Shown: positions 33,051-42,419, counted from the first letter of the stretch. The stretch is 55,332 bases of DNA from Candidatus Omnitrophota bacterium (GCA_026387175.1 JAPLME010000007.1:192487-247818); one strand, 5' to 3'. Numbers and translations: made by a program. Notes: generated by a model not told the origin, from the sequence alone.

Positions 33051-34393
33051 AGAAATACATAACAGGACTCCTGAAATATCTCGGACAGCGTAGGATGGCC
33101 GTGCACAACACGGCCCCAGTCTTCGATCTTTACGCCTCTGGTCTTTGCGAGCGTCGCTTCACCTATAAGATTGCACGCATCCTTGCCGAATATCTCGACG
33201 CCGATTATCTCTCCCGTGGAAGGCACCCCGACTATCTTTACAAAGCCTTCAGTTTCGCCTTCAAGGTAAGCCTTACCTGAAGCAAGATATGTAAATTTAG
33301 CCACTTTTATATCCTGATGCATAACCTTGGCGGCCTCTTCAGGCAATCCCACGCTGGCGATCTCCGGTTCCGTCCATATGCAGTTCGGTATATTTGAATA
33401 ATCTACTTTTCGGCTTTTGCCGAGAATATTATCGCACGCAAGTATCCCGTCGTATGAGGCTTTGTGCGCAAGCTGCGGACCCGGTACGCAATCTCCGACT
33501 GCGTAAATATTCGGAATATCGGTCGCCAAGAATTCGTTCACGCATATTTTATCGTTATACGTTTTAATCCCGACACCTTCCAGGGCCAATCCTTTTATAT
33601 TTGACACACGCCCGATCGAAACGAGCGCCTTCTCCGCTTCGATAATTTTGCCGCCCGATACCCTTACTGTAACGCTGCCCGCGGCACTTAAGCTCTCGAC
33701 CATAGAAGACGTCAGGACATCGATACCGCTTCGTTTGAAATTATATTCCAGCTTCTTTGAAGCTTCACGAGACTGGCCCGGGATCAGGCGGTCCGTCATC
33801 TCCACGATTGTAACTTTAGAGGCAAGATTCGCGAATAGGCTCGCGAATTCGCACCCTATCACGCCGCCGCCTATTATAACAAGGCTGCGCGGCACACGTT
33901 TTATATTTAATATACTTTCACTTGAAAGCACATTATCATTATCTATATTTATATTTGGCAGATGGGCCACACTGGAACCGGTTGCTATTATAATATTTTT
34001 GGCCTTTATCTCTTCTCGGCCATCGATGGCGATAGTGTCGGCTGAAGCAAGCCGCGCCTCTCCCTTTATAAGCTCGATCTTATTGGCCTTAAGCAGAGAC
34101 TCGACGCCGGCGCGAAGGCGGCTCACAACCTCATCTTTTCTGGACATTACCTTTTCAAAGTCTACCCTGTAAGCATCTATGGTAATACCGAAATCCGGCG
34201 CATGTTTCAGCTTTGATATTATCGAAACGGAATTTAATAACGATTTGGTAGGTATACAGCCTTTATTAAGACAGGTCCCACCGACGAGATCCTTCTCTAT
34301 GAGGCAGGTTATCAGGCCATGGCGTGCGGCGTATATGCCGGTCACATAACCGCCGGGGCCGGAACCTATTATAGCCAGGTCATAGCTCCTCAC
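33014..34393 (-). CDS. lpdA: Dihydrolipoamide dehydrogenase
   Basis: Flavoprotein that reoxidises dihydrolipoyl groups with NAD+. The 459-residue protein has FAD fold AIIGSGPGGYVTGIYA (about 7-22), the redox disulfide GGTCLNKGCIPTK (about 38-50), NAD fold IIGGGVIGCEFASLFANL (about 172-189) and the C-terminal active-site HGHPTLSE (about 432-439). After the family's normal end the last 16 residues (from CYVFL to NPE) are encoded by the adjoining 50-bp repeat, so the native C-terminus seems to have been replaced or extended. Overlaps mdh by 4 nt. With the lipoyl domain and lipB it forms a lipoyl module; no 2-oxoacid dehydrogenase E1 or E2 is in the window. Confidence 0.93.
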   Translation of the reverse strand: MRSYDLAIIGSGPGGYVTGIYAARHGLITCLIEKDLVGGTCLNKGCIPTKSLLNSVSIISKLKHAPDFGITIDAYRVDFEKVMSRKDEVVSRLRAGVESLLKANKIELIKGEARLASADTIAIDGREEIKAKNIIIATGSSVAHLPNINIDNDNVLSSESILNIKRVPRSLVIIGGGVIGCEFASLFANLASKVTIVEMTDRLIPGQSREASKKLEYNFKRSGIDVLTSSMVESLSAAGSVTVRVSGGKIIEAEKALVSIGRVSNIKGLALEGVGIKTYNDKICVNEFLATDIPNIYAVGDCVPGPQLAHKASYDGILACDNILGKSRKVDYSNIPNCIWTEPEIASVGLPEEAAKVMHQDIKVAKFTYLASGKAYLEGETEGFVKIVGVPSTGEIIGVEIFGKDACNLIGEATLAKTRGVKIEDWGRVVHGHPTLSEIFQESCYVFLSPLIPAGRNPE

Positions 34394-35367
34394 CCCGCAC
34401 CAGCTTCCTCTGCCGGCTGACGGAGAATGCTCGAAGTCCGTAAGAGCTCAATCGAACCCCCTACAGCTTTCGCTGAGGCTGAGAAAGCAGACCTCTCCTG
34501 CTCCGACAGATCAAGTTCGACTACCTCTACGATACCCCGGCTGTCTAATCTGCAGGGCACGCCCATACATATATCTTTCAGGCCATATTCCCCTTCAAGA
34601 TAAGCTGACGCCGTAATGACCTCGCCGCGGTCATCCATAATAGCCCTGATCATTCTCAGGGCCGCCGCGCTTGGCGAATAGTATGCGCTGCCGGTGCCGA
34701 GGAGCGACACTATCTCCGCGCCGCGGTCACATGTCCTCTTCACTATACTGTCGATCTTATCCCTGGATAACACGCTTGATAGAGGCTTCCCATTCACAGA
34801 TGTCTTTGAGATAACGGGCACCATCGTGTCGCCGTGACTGCCCATCACACACGTCTTTACCGACGAACGGTGGATCTTAAGCTCATCGGCTATAAGCGCG
34901 ATGAACCGCGAACCGTCGAGCACGCCTGCCATACCAAGCACTTTTGTTTTATCGAAACCTGTAGCTTTATAGGTAAGGTATGTCATCGTGTCCAGCGGAT
35001 TCGTTATGACCATCACTATAGACCTGGGAGCATGCGTCTTAATTTTGGCCGCCACATCTTTTACAATTGCCGCATTCCTGGAGATGAGATCCTCCCGTGT
35101 CATGCCCGGTTTTCTGGGAAGGCCCGCGGTAATAACCACAATATCCGAGCCCCGAATTTCCTGATAGTCATCGGTGCCGATGATCGACTTTTCGGTTCCC
35201 GTGACCGGCGAAGCGTCCAATAGATCGAGAGCTTTGCCGCATGCTATATTTTTAAGAATATCTACCAGCACCACATCGGCCAGGCCGGATTCAAATAGCC
35301 TTTGAGCAAGGGTCGCGCCTACCGCTCCGGCACCGATTACGGATATCTTGTATGAAAACGGTTTCAT
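34390..35367 (-). CDS. mdh: Malate dehydrogenase
   Basis: Interconverts malate and oxaloacetate with NAD. The 325-residue protein is of the lactate-dehydrogenase-like type: Rossmann motif [12 protein letters not shown] (about 10-21), substrate loop [14 protein letters not shown] (about 81-94) where the PRKPG-M-TR reading marks malate rather than lactate, [12 protein letters not shown], and the catalytic histidine in [10 protein letters not shown] (about 174-183). The C-terminal tail is about 10 residues longer than usual and Ala/Glu-rich. It overlaps both icd and lpdA by 4 nt, inside a compact TCA-type block. Confidence 0.93.
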   Translation of the reverse strand: MKPFSYKISVIGAGAVGATLAQRLFESGLADVVLVDILKNIACGKALDLLDASPVTGTEKSIIGTDDYQEIRGSDIVVITAGLPRKPGMTREDLISRNAAIVKDVAAKIKTHAPRSIVMVITNPLDTMTYLTYKATGFDKTKVLGMAGVLDGSRFIALIADELKIHRSSVKTCVMGSHGDTMVPVISKTSVNGKPLSSVLSRDKIDSIVKRTCDRGAEIVSLLGTGSAYYSPSAAALRMIRAIMDDRGEVITASAYLEGEYGLKDICMGVPCRLDSRGIVEVVELDLSEQERSAFSASAKAVGGSIELLRTSSILRQPAEEAGAG

Positions 35368-36458
35368 TTTGCCTTCTTTATCTTTTCGATTATAGCGTCG
35401 GCCATCTGACTGGTCCCGACAGCGGCCGGGTCATTTTTGTCTTCCTTCATATCATAAGTGACAAATTTGCCCTCTTCGATAACCGAGGCGCACGCATTCT
35501 CCAGTCTTACGGCATGACGCTCCTCGCCGAGATGTTTCAGCATTAAGACCGCGGAGAGTATCAGGGCAGAGGGGTTTACTTTATTCAGGCCTTTATATTT
35601 CGGGGCGCTTCCATGCGTAGGCTCAAATACCGCTACGTCTTTTCCGATATTGGCTCCGGGCGCTACGCCCAATCCCCCTATGAGACCGGCTGCCAGATCG
35701 GAGAGTATATCGCCGTAAAGATTAGGCAATACCAGCACATCGTAGTCTTCCGGCTTCTGCACCAGCTGCATGCACATATTATCAACAATCCTGTCTTCAA
35801 ACTTTATCCTGCCTTCATAGGACTTCGCCACTTCTCTGGCGACCTCAAGAAAAAGGCCGTCTGTGTATTTCATGATATTCGCTTTGTGGACCGCCGTTAC
35901 TTTTTTCCTGTTATTCTTGACGGCATAATCGAAGGCGAACTTCGCTATGCGCCTGGAGCCTTCGACAGAGATCGGTTTTATGCTTATGGCCGAACCGTCC
36001 CTTATCTTCTTATTACCCAACGTCTCAATGCAGGCTATCAGATCCTTTACCTCTTTAGTGCCTTTAGCGAACTCGATACCGGCATAAAGGTCCTCTGTAT
36101 TCTCGCGCACTATCACAAGATCAATATCCTGATACCTGGAGCGCACACCCTTATAGCTTCTGCATGGCCTCAGACACGCATATAGATCAAGCCTCTTTCT
36201 CAGCTCGACATTGACACTTCTGAATCCTGTGCCTATCGGAGTCGTGATGGGCCCTTTGAGCGCCACTTTGTTCTTCTTAATGGATTCCAATGTGCAATCC
36301 GGCAGCGGCGTCTTGTATTTTTCAATCGCGCATTCACCGGCATCGGCCAGCTCCCATTCTATGTCGACGCCTAAGGCGTCGACGCACCTCCTGGCGGCCA
36401 ACGCAAGTTCCGGTCCGGTGCCGTCGCCGGGAATAAGCGTAACCCTGTATTTACTCAA
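35364..36458 (-). CDS. icd: Isocitrate/isopropylmalate-family dehydrogenase, probably isocitrate dehydrogenase
   Basis: A 364-residue beta-decarboxylating dehydrogenase. The N-terminus [11 protein letters not shown] is common to the family. The substrate loop [23 protein letters not shown] (begins about 77) has the Ser-x-Asn of isocitrate dehydrogenases rather than the isopropylmalate pattern, and [14 protein letters not shown] (about 115-128) is that of NAD-type isocitrate dehydrogenases. The metal-binding [13 protein letters not shown] and the EPTHGSAP nucleotide loop follow. Neighbouring hydro-lyase and malate dehydrogenase favour isocitrate. Isopropylmalate, methylmalate (for the cimA route) or homoisocitrate activity cannot be excluded. 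Overlaps leuD by 8 nt and mdh by 4 nt. Confidence 0.85.
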   Translation of the reverse strand: MSKYRVTLIPGDGTGPELALAARRCVDALGVDIEWELADAGECAIEKYKTPLPDCTLESIKKNKVALKGPITTPIGTGFRSVNVELRKRLDLYACLRPCRSYKGVRSRYQDIDLVIVRENTEDLYAGIEFAKGTKEVKDLIACIETLGNKKIRDGSAISIKPISVEGSRRIAKFAFDYAVKNNRKKVTAVHKANIMKYTDGLFLEVAREVAKSYEGRIKFEDRIVDNMCMQLVQKPEDYDVLVLPNLYGDILSDLAAGLIGGLGVAPGANIGKDVAVFEPTHGSAPKYKGLNKVNPSALILSAVLMLKHLGEERHAVRLENACASVIEEGKFVTYDMKEDKNDPAAVGTSQMADAIIEKIKKAK

Positions 36459-36951
36459 ATTTGAATCCCCCGTATTTTCTAAAATGCTCGATGACGCCGC
36501 CGTCTTCCAGTAACTTTTTCATGACCGGAGGGACGGGCTTTATGTCAAGCAATAGCCCTTTACCCTTATTCCGCAGTTTGCCGTTTTCTGTGTCGATCTC
36601 CAGCTCGTCGCCATCATCGATAAAGTCAGTGTTGCACTCTATGAGCAGGAGGCCGATATTGAACGCGTTTCTATAGAAGATCCTTGCGAAATTCTTGGCG
36701 ACTATAGCGGAAAAACCGGCCGTCTTAAGGGCCTGCGGCGCCTGTTCCCTCGATGAGCCGCATCCGAAATTATTGCCCGCGACAAGCATATCGCCCGTTT
36801 TGACCCTTGCCGCGAAGTCGGGATCTATATCCTCAAATATGTGTTTTGCAAGCTCCTTGGGATCCTGGATCTTGAATTTATACCTTCCGGATATCACATA
36901 ATCGGTATTGATGTTGTCATTTACTTTTAAGCGTCTTGCGAAATGTTTCAT
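36451..36951 (-). CDS. leuD: LeuD-type hydro-lyase small subunit
   Basis: Swivel-domain subunit (166 residues) of a two-subunit aconitase-superfamily enzyme. The substrate-side motif [20 protein letters not shown] (about 60-79) is clear. The loop that sets substrate choice in this family (usually YLVY-like for isopropylmalate and YLRT for homoaconitate, after GR) reads GRYKFK here (about 23-28), with two lysines that could bind an extra carboxylate. That would suit aconitate or homoaconitate better than isopropylmalate, but the reading is inference. Lies 2 nt after leuC and overlaps the dehydrogenase gene. Confidence 0.85.
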   Translation of the reverse strand: MKHFARRLKVNDNINTDYVISGRYKFKIQDPKELAKHIFEDIDPDFAARVKTGDMLVAGNNFGCGSSREQAPQALKTAGFSAIVAKNFARIFYRNAFNIGLLLIECNTDFIDDGDELEIDTENGKLRNKGKGLLLDIKPVPPVMKKLLEDGGVIEHFRKYGGFKFE

Positions 36952-36953
36952 CT

Positions 36954-38225
36954 TTATAACCTCTTCCTGAATTCTCTTGGATCGGCTATCCTGCCGGTAA
37001 TAGCGGACGCTGTCACAGTCGCCGGGCTTGCGAGATATATGAATGAGTTCGGATTGCCCATCCTCCCCTTGAAATTTCTATTGGCGGTCGATATCGCAAT
37101 CTCTCCGTCGGCAAGAACGCCGTTGTGCGTGCCGACACACGGCCCGCATCCCGGAGCCACTACAATGCATCCGGACTTCACAAACGTTTCTATTATACCT
37201 TTCTTCAGAGCCTCGAGGTATATCTCCCTGGAAGCAGGCGCTATTACAAATTTCAAGCCGGGATATATAGAGTGCCCTTTTAATATCCTTGCGGCGACTT
37301 CCAGGTCTTCAAGCCTTCCGTTGGTGCAGGTGCCGAGGAACGCCTGATCGATCTTTACATCCAAAAGCTCCGTAATATCCGCGCCGTTATCGACGGCATG
37401 GGGTTTGGCCACCTGGGGCACGAGATTCGACACATCATACGTCTTAACTGCGACATATTTCGCGTCAATATCCGCTTTAACGGGCTTGGGGTCTTTCGCG
37501 CCGGCCTTCGCGACCCATTTTAACACCTTGGAGTCAGCCTCCATCAAGCCGACCTTTGCGCCTATTTCGACGGCCATGTTAGATATGGTCAGGCGAGCAT
37601 CCACGCTTAATGCCGTTATGGCCTCACCGTAAAACTCCACAGCCTTATAAGTCGCGCCATTAGAGCCTATATCTTTGGCTATATGCAAGATGATATCTTT
37701 TGAGTAAACGCCCTTCGGAAGCTTCCCGTTCACTATGACCTTTATCGTCTCCGGCACCCTGAACCAGTTCTTGCCGCTGGCAAGGGTGATGGCCAGATCG
37801 GTCGAGCCGACCCCGGTCGAAAATACATTTATCGCGCCATACGTGCAGGTATGTGAATCCGCGCCCAAGACCAGGTCACCGCATGTGACAAGGCCGTTCT
37901 GCGGCACCAGCTGATGGCACACGCCACAGCCGATATCGTACATCCCGACATTCAGATGCTTCGCGAAATCGCGCATCTTCTTATGTATCGCCGAGACGCC
38001 GATATTGGGGCTTGGCGCGGAATGATCGATGATCATGCGAAATTTAGATTTATCGAACGCTTTATCGACCCCCAGCTTCTTGAAGCTGTCTATTATAATA
38101 GAGCTGGTACCGTCCTGGCCAAAGCAGAAATCGACATCACAGACCGCGACGTCTCCCGCCCTCAAGTCCTTACCTGAATGATTTGATAATATCTTCTCCG
38201 AGATCGTCTTACCCATGTTTGGCAA
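36954..38225 (-). CDS. leuC: LeuC/homoaconitase-type hydro-lyase large subunit
   Basis: Iron-sulfur large subunit, 423 residues. Cluster cysteines lie in LGTCTNGR (about 302-309) and in APGCGPCVG (about 363-371). VLGADSHTCTYGAINVFSTG (about 119-138) is the substrate region. The length (about 420) is that of the archaeal-type LeuC/HacA group. The frame begins at TTG 38225, 4 nt after GGAG; ATG 38216 (MGKTISEKIL) is a good alternative but lacks a spaced ribosome binding site. The gene overlaps the aminotransferase end. It may act as isopropylmalate/citramalate isomerase, or as aconitase given the isocitrate and malate dehydrogenases beside it. Confidence 0.9.
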   Translation of the reverse strand: MPNMGKTISEKILSNHSGKDLRAGDVAVCDVDFCFGQDGTSSIIIDSFKKLGVDKAFDKSKFRMIIDHSAPSPNIGVSAIHKKMRDFAKHLNVGMYDIGCGVCHQLVPQNGLVTCGDLVLGADSHTCTYGAINVFSTGVGSTDLAITLASGKNWFRVPETIKVIVNGKLPKGVYSKDIILHIAKDIGSNGATYKAVEFYGEAITALSVDARLTISNMAVEIGAKVGLMEADSKVLKWVAKAGAKDPKPVKADIDAKYVAVKTYDVSNLVPQVAKPHAVDNGADITELLDVKIDQAFLGTCTNGRLEDLEVAARILKGHSIYPGLKFVIAPASREIYLEALKKGIIETFVKSGCIVVAPGCGPCVGTHNGVLADGEIAISTANRNFKGRMGNPNSFIYLASPATVTASAITGRIADPREFRKRL

Positions 38226-39375
38226 AATACTCCTCCATCCTGTCCATACCCTTCTTTATAGTTTCCATCTTGGTGGCAAAACTCAAACGAATAAAATTCC
38301 TGGCGCCGAAAGGCTCGCCGGGTATAACCGCTACATTCACAGCTTCAAGGAGCGCGTTGGCTATAGCCACGGAATCTTTTTTCATCTTAGATATATCGCA
38401 GAATAAATAGAAAGCGCCTTCTGGCCTTATGCATGATATATTTTTCATCGAGCTCACCCTCGATATCATGTAGTCGCGCCTCTTTTCGTACTCCGCTTTC
38501 ATATCATCGATAAAAGCCTGATCCTGGGTAATAGCTTCAAGCGCCGCCTTTTGGCTTATGGACGATGGATTTGATGTGGCGTGACTCTGCAGATTTCCTA
38601 TCGCCTTCATGATATCCTGCGGTCCCGCGGCGTAGCCTATGCGCCATCCGGTCATCGAATAGCTTTTCGACACGCCGTTTACAGTGATCGTCCAGTCATA
38701 TATATCTTTTCCGAGCGACGCTATCGAGACATGCTTCTTGCCGTCATATATCAGCTTCTCATATATTTCATCGCTCACAACGAAGAACTTATGCTTAATC
38801 GCGAGCCTGGCTATCGTCTCAAGTTCATGCCGATCGTAAACACACCCCGTAGGGTTTGAAGGACTGTTCAGCACGAGGCATTTTGTCCTCGAAGTTATCT
38901 TTGAGATTATATCCTTCTCCGTAGCCTTAAAATTATTCGCGGGACTCGTCTCTATAAATACGGGCTTCGCCTCCGCCATTAATATCATAGCGGGATAGCT
39001 CAGCCAATAAGGAGCCGGTATGAGCGCCTCATCGCCCGGGCCGCAAATGGACTGGAAAATATTGTACAGTGAATGCTTGGCTCCGTTGGAAACCACTATC
39101 TGCCCAGGCGAATAGTCAATGTTATTATCCTTCTTAAATTTTCGGGATATAGCATCTCTGAGCTCAGGCATTCCGCTTGAAGGCGTATATTTGGTAAAAC
39201 CGTCATTTATGGCCTTAATGGCGGCGGCCTTTATATGCGCGGGCGTGTCAAAGTCAGGCTCTCCGGCGGCAAAACTGACGACATCTATGCCTTCCCTGGC
39301 CATCTTCCTGGCCTTAGAAGTTATCCCAAGGGTTACCGATTCACTGATTTCCGATACTCTTTTAGTAAGCCTCAT
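38209..39375 (-). CDS. aspC: Class I aminotransferase, probable aspartate aminotransferase
   Basis: PLP enzyme of 388 residues in the Igamma aspartate aminotransferase group. It has FAAGEPDFDTP (about 35-45), NSPSNPTGCVYD (about 169-180), the D and Y of VVSDEIYEKLIY (about 199-210) and the PLP-lysine motif VSKSYSMTGWRIGY (about 234-247), plus the carboxylate-binding Arg in FIRLSFA near the C-terminus. It would link oxaloacetate from malate dehydrogenase with aspartate for the threonine branch. It is first in its unit, preceded by a promoter with a perfect -10. Other aromatic or alanine substrates are possible. Confidence 0.88.
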   Translation of the reverse strand: MRLTKRVSEISESVTLGITSKARKMAREGIDVVSFAAGEPDFDTPAHIKAAAIKAINDGFTKYTPSSGMPELRDAISRKFKKDNNIDYSPGQIVVSNGAKHSLYNIFQSICGPGDEALIPAPYWLSYPAMILMAEAKPVFIETSPANNFKATEKDIISKITSRTKCLVLNSPSNPTGCVYDRHELETIARLAIKHKFFVVSDEIYEKLIYDGKKHVSIASLGKDIYDWTITVNGVSKSYSMTGWRIGYAAGPQDIMKAIGNLQSHATSNPSSISQKAALEAITQDQAFIDDMKAEYEKRRDYMISRVSSMKNISCIRPEGAFYLFCDISKMKKDSVAIANALLEAVNVAVIPGEPFGARNFIRLSFATKMETIKKGMDRMEEYFAKHG

Positions 39376-39405
39376 GCAGAGCCTTTATTTGAATTAATTT
39401 CATAT

Positions 39406-39433
39406 ATTATAGTATAAATACAGTAAATCACAA
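39406..39433 (-). promoter_or_regulatory. Promoter of the aminotransferase-TCA-lipoyl-cobO unit
   Basis: On the minus strand TTGTGA (39433-39428), 16 nt and consensus TATAAT (39411-39406). Start expected near 39399, about 24 nt before the aminotransferase ATG, with AAAGG as ribosome binding site. The -35 lies inside a 19-bp element (39425-39443) identical to that at the hsp20 promoter. Confidence 0.7.
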
Positions 39434-39443
39434 GCGGAATTTT

Positions 39444-39620
39444 ACCTTCGCTCCGGCGAAAATATTCTTCGATTCCGAACGCGGCTCAAATAGATTTTTA
39501 CGGGTCCTGCCATTGGCCATCGAAATTTTTCCACAGCAGATGTGCATGCCTAATGCACATCTGCGACAAGCGAAAGCAAGTGCCCGAAGGCTCAGACTGG
39601 TTATTGGGCCGAAAAATCTT
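39444..39620. other. Spacer with a perfect 12-bp hairpin, no gene recognised
   Basis: Between the rplQ terminator and the next promoter lie about 180 nt. The centre holds GCAGATGTGCAT (39536-39547), a 5-nt loop and its exact complement (39553-39564). Other short complementary pieces lie on both sides. I found no open frame with a ribosome binding site on either strand and no match to RNase P, SRP, tmRNA or 6S cores. It could encode a structured RNA or be a remnant of a mobile repeat. Confidence 0.5.
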
Positions 39621-39623
39621 ATC

Positions 39624-39667
39624 TTAAAATAAAGAGCCCCCTAATCTTCGCTAGAAAATTAGGGAGC
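39624..39667 (-). terminator. Intrinsic terminator after rplQ
   Basis: On the minus strand GCTCCCTAAT and ATTAGGGGGC form a 10-bp stem (one T-G pair, 12-nt loop), followed by TCTTTATTTT. It lies 25 nt after the rplQ stop and closes the ribosomal-protein operon. Confidence 0.88.
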
Positions 39668-39691
39668 GTGAGTATGCTATTATACCTAAAA

Positions 39692-40330
39692 CTACCTGTC
39701 GCCTCGTTTACGAAAGAGTCCTCTAAGGTTCTTCATGAAACCCTTCTGCCCGGCGATCTTTCGCTCTTCGCTCTTCGCCTTCTCGTTCCTTTTCTCGTCT
39801 TCGAAACTGGGCTTGGATTTCGGTATATGCTTTATGTTTTGTTCATCCTTCTTAACTTCCTTCTTTTCCTCCGCCGGTTTTTTGACCTCTTCCGGGGCAG
39901 TTTGTTTAGCGGTCTTCTTAGGCTCGCTCGCCGCTGCCTCCTTCCCTTTCTTCTTGGGAAGTTTTTCGACGATCTTTTTATCCGTGAGTTCCAGAATAGC
40001 CATTTTAGCCCCATCGCCCCGCCTGAAACCAAGCTGTATGATCCTGGTATATCCGCTCGTCCTGTTCTTATGACGCGGCGCTATCTCCGTAAAAAGCTTC
40101 CCCACCAGGTCTCTATCATTCAATATCTGGTAGGCTCTTCTTCTTGCGGCAACCGTGTCCTTTTTGCCAATTGTTATAAGTTTTTCAGCAAGCCTTCTCG
40201 CCACTTTAGCCCGGGCAAGTATGGTCTCTACCTTCTGATGAATAAACAGGCTCGATACCATATTTATCATCGTCGCCTTCCTGCGGGCGGTCATCATGCT
40301 GAGTCTTGAACGTTGTTTTCTATGTCTCAT
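39692..40330 (-). CDS. rplQ: Ribosomal protein L17 with long charged C-terminal extension
   Basis: Large-subunit protein at the exit-tunnel side. Residues 1-118 are canonical L17 (MRHRKQRSRLSM opening; TKVKR-region equivalents; GYTRIIQLGFRRGDGAKMAI near 92-111). Typical bacterial L17 ends at about 120-130, but this one continues to 212 residues with a Lys/Glu/Ala-rich, low-complexity tail (about 122-212) that ends in a Lys/Arg cluster. Its start overlaps the rpoA stop by 1 nt. The tail may be disordered and surface-exposed; I know of no assigned function. Confidence 0.94.
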   Translation of the reverse strand: MRHRKQRSRLSMMTARRKATMINMVSSLFIHQKVETILARAKVARRLAEKLITIGKKDTVAARRRAYQILNDRDLVGKLFTEIAPRHKNRTSGYTRIIQLGFRRGDGAKMAILELTDKKIVEKLPKKKGKEAAASEPKKTAKQTAPEEVKKPAEEKKEVKKDEQNIKHIPKSKPSFEDEKRNEKAKSEERKIAGQKGFMKNLRGLFRKRGDR

Positions 40331-41322
40331 TATTCCGACTCTTTCTTAGATTTATCCTCTTCTATCTTAGTCCCAAGATTTATACCCATGTCCCCCAGTA
40401 TCTTATTTATCTCAGCCAGTGACTTCTTGCCGAAATTTCTGTATTTCAGCATTTCGAGCTCTGACTTCTTGACAAGGTCGCCTATCGTCTTTATTTTGGC
40501 TTCCCTGAGACAATTCGAGCTCCTCACAGACAGTTCCAGCTCTGAAATCGGTATTTTTAGTTTCTCCTTAAGCTGCCTCTCCGCTTCCGTCTCCTCCGGC
40601 ACCTCTTCCTCTTCAGGCAGTTTTCCGAACCCTACGAATATATCGAGATGCCTCTGCAGTATATTAGATGCGTAAAGAAGCGCTTCTTTCGGGTCTATGG
40701 CGCCGTTGGTCCATGCCTCTACTGTCAATTTATCATAATCTGTTATCTGTCCCACCCGAGTATTCTCGACGAAGAAATTCACTTTCTTAACAGGCGTAAA
40801 TATGGAATCTACCGCTATCACTCCTATAGACTGGCCTTCTTTCTTATTGCGCTCCGCAGGGACATAACCTCTTCCGCGCGCGATCTCCATCTCGATCCTC
40901 AGCTTAACGTTTTTTGTGAGCGTCGCTATATGCAGGCCAGGATTTACTATCTCTACCGTCTCGTCAGTCTTTATATCTTTGGCGGTCACTTCCCCCTTCT
41001 TTTCGACATCGATGATCATCGGTTTTGGGATCTTGAAGTGGGACTTCAGCACCAATTTCTTTATATTCATTATGATCTGCGGCACATCTTCGAGAACACC
41101 GTTTATGGCTGAAAATTCATGATGTACGCCGTCTATCTTTATGCTGGTTACGGCAGTTCCCTCTATGGAAGATATCAGCACTCTGCGCAGGCCGTTACCG
41201 ATCGTCATGCCATAGCCTCTCTCGAACGGCTCTGCCACAAACTTCCCGTATGTAGGAGTGTGGGTCGATTCATCCAATACGAGCTTTTTAGGCATTTCGA
41301 AACTCTTCATGCTTATACCCAT
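40330..41322 (-). CDS. rpoA: RNA polymerase alpha subunit
   Basis: Assembles the polymerase and contacts promoter UP elements. The 330-residue protein has the dimerisation N-domain with the RGYGMTIGNGLRRVLISSIEG-type core (about 33-52) and the EGVHHEFS-like stretch (DGVHHEFSAI), and a C-terminal domain (about 245-320) with LELSVRSSNCLREAKIKTIGDLV, the DNA-binding helix-hairpin-helix. Length is normal. AAGGAG precedes the ATG at 9 nt; 58 nt separate it from rpsD with nothing recognisable in between. Confidence 0.97.
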   Translation of the reverse strand: MGISMKSFEMPKKLVLDESTHTPTYGKFVAEPFERGYGMTIGNGLRRVLISSIEGTAVTSIKIDGVHHEFSAINGVLEDVPQIIMNIKKLVLKSHFKIPKPMIIDVEKKGEVTAKDIKTDETVEIVNPGLHIATLTKNVKLRIEMEIARGRGYVPAERNKKEGQSIGVIAVDSIFTPVKKVNFFVENTRVGQITDYDKLTVEAWTNGAIDPKEALLYASNILQRHLDIFVGFGKLPEEEEVPEETEAERQLKEKLKIPISELELSVRSSNCLREAKIKTIGDLVKKSELEMLKYRNFGKKSLAEINKILGDMGINLGTKIEEDKSKKESE

Positions 41323-41380
41323 ATCACATATCTCCTTAAATTTACCCCGTTTAAAAGCCCGTCCCGTTACAAGATTTATT

Positions 41381-42007
41381 TTACTTGGAGTATAACTCGA
41401 CTATCAACTGTTCCTGTATCGGGAACCCTACATCCTCTTTCGTCGGTATAGCTGTAACCTTAGCTTTCAGGGCCTTGTCGTCGACTTCCAGCCATTTAGC
41501 TGTAGGCCTATCCTTAAGAATTTCCACTCTCTCATTGAGAGCTTTTGTAAGCTTTTCTGAGACTTTTACGGAGATCTCCTCTCCGAGCTTGACTGTATAA
41601 GCCGGTATATCGACTCTCTTCCCGTTTACATACACTCTGCCATGCTGAACGAGTTGCCTTGCCTCTGCCCTTGAATTACCGAGGTTCATCCTGTAGATCA
41701 CATTATCGAGCCTTCTCTCAAGCAGTTGAAGCAGCATAATACCCGTTACTTCCTTGGATCTTTCCGCAATCTGGAAATAATGCCTGAACTGGCGCTCTAA
41801 AACGCCATATATCCTTTTGACCTTCTGCTTCTCTCTCATCTGAAGGCCATAGTTAGACTCTTTCTTTCTGATCTGGCCGTGTTGGCCGGGGGCGTACTCT
41901 CGTCGCGATATTGCGCACTTATCAGTGACGCACCTTGAACCTTTTAAGAACAGCTTAGCGCCTTCTCTCCTGCAAAGCCTGCACGATGGACCGGTATTCC
42001 TCGCCAT
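41381..42007 (-). CDS. rpsD: Ribosomal protein S4, zinc-binding form
   Basis: Primary 16S rRNA-binding protein of the small subunit. The 208-residue protein has an N-terminal zinc knuckle (Cys9, Cys12, Cys26 and Cys31 in the C+ pattern) and an S4 RNA-binding domain (about 98-160, [22 protein letters not shown]). The start is ATG 42007, 4 nt after GGAGAG and overlapping the rpsK stop (TAATG); the frame extends 10 codons further into rpsK without meaning. Confidence 0.96.
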   Translation of the reverse strand: MARNTGPSCRLCRREGAKLFLKGSRCVTDKCAISRREYAPGQHGQIRKKESNYGLQMREKQKVKRIYGVLERQFRHYFQIAERSKEVTGIMLLQLLERRLDNVIYRMNLGNSRAEARQLVQHGRVYVNGKRVDIPAYTVKLGEEISVKVSEKLTKALNERVEILKDRPTAKWLEVDDKALKAKVTAIPTKEDVGFPIQEQLIVELYSK

Positions 42008-42402
42008 TACACTCTCCTTCGCTTCGGTGGACGGCATCCGTTATGCGGTATCGGAGTGACGTCCTTAATCGATCTGATCGCAACACCGGCTGCCTGAATT
42101 GACCTTATAGCGGACTCCCTGCCGGCGCCGGGGCCTTTCACTACCACATCGACCTCTTTAAGGCCTCTCTCAACCGCTTTCTTGGCCGCGCTCTCGGCCG
42201 CTATACCGGCGGCAAAGGGGGTCGACTTTTTGGAGCCTTTGAAACCGGCGCTGCCGGTCGACGCCCATGTCAGCGCGTTGCCTTCTTTATCGGTGATCGT
42301 GACGATCGTATTATTGAACGACGCCAATATATGGACAACGCCGCTCGAAACGGCCCGTACTATCTTTTTGCTTTTTTTTGCCTTAGGTTTTTTCTGTTCC
42401 AC
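42007..42402 (-). CDS. rpsK: Ribosomal protein S11
   Basis: Small-subunit platform protein, 131 residues. [18 protein letters not shown] (about 21-38) and the closing [17 protein letters not shown] are canonical. The first 14 residues are Lys-rich. The stop overlaps the rpsD start by 1 nt, and the gene follows rpsM by 17 nt, the usual alpha-operon order. Confidence 0.97.
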   Translation of the reverse strand: MEQKKPKAKKSKKIVRAVSSGVVHILASFNNTIVTITDKEGNALTWASTGSAGFKGSKKSTPFAAGIAAESAAKKAVERGLKEVDVVVKGPGAGRESAIRSIQAAGVAIRSIKDVTPIPHNGCRPPKRRRV

Positions 42403-42419
42403 TTTGCACCCTTCTTATT

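Noticed and set aside
39444-39620. RNase P RNA, tmRNA, SRP RNA or 6S RNA
   Set aside because: None of the conserved cores of these RNAs is visible on either strand, and the length fits only 6S or SRP loosely.
39668-40309. A 213-codon frame on the plus strand opposite rplQ, with many Phe/Leu residues
   Set aside because: It is the mirror of the Lys/Glu-rich L17 tail (Lys codons read backwards as Phe/Leu). No ribosome binding site and the minus-strand protein is certain.
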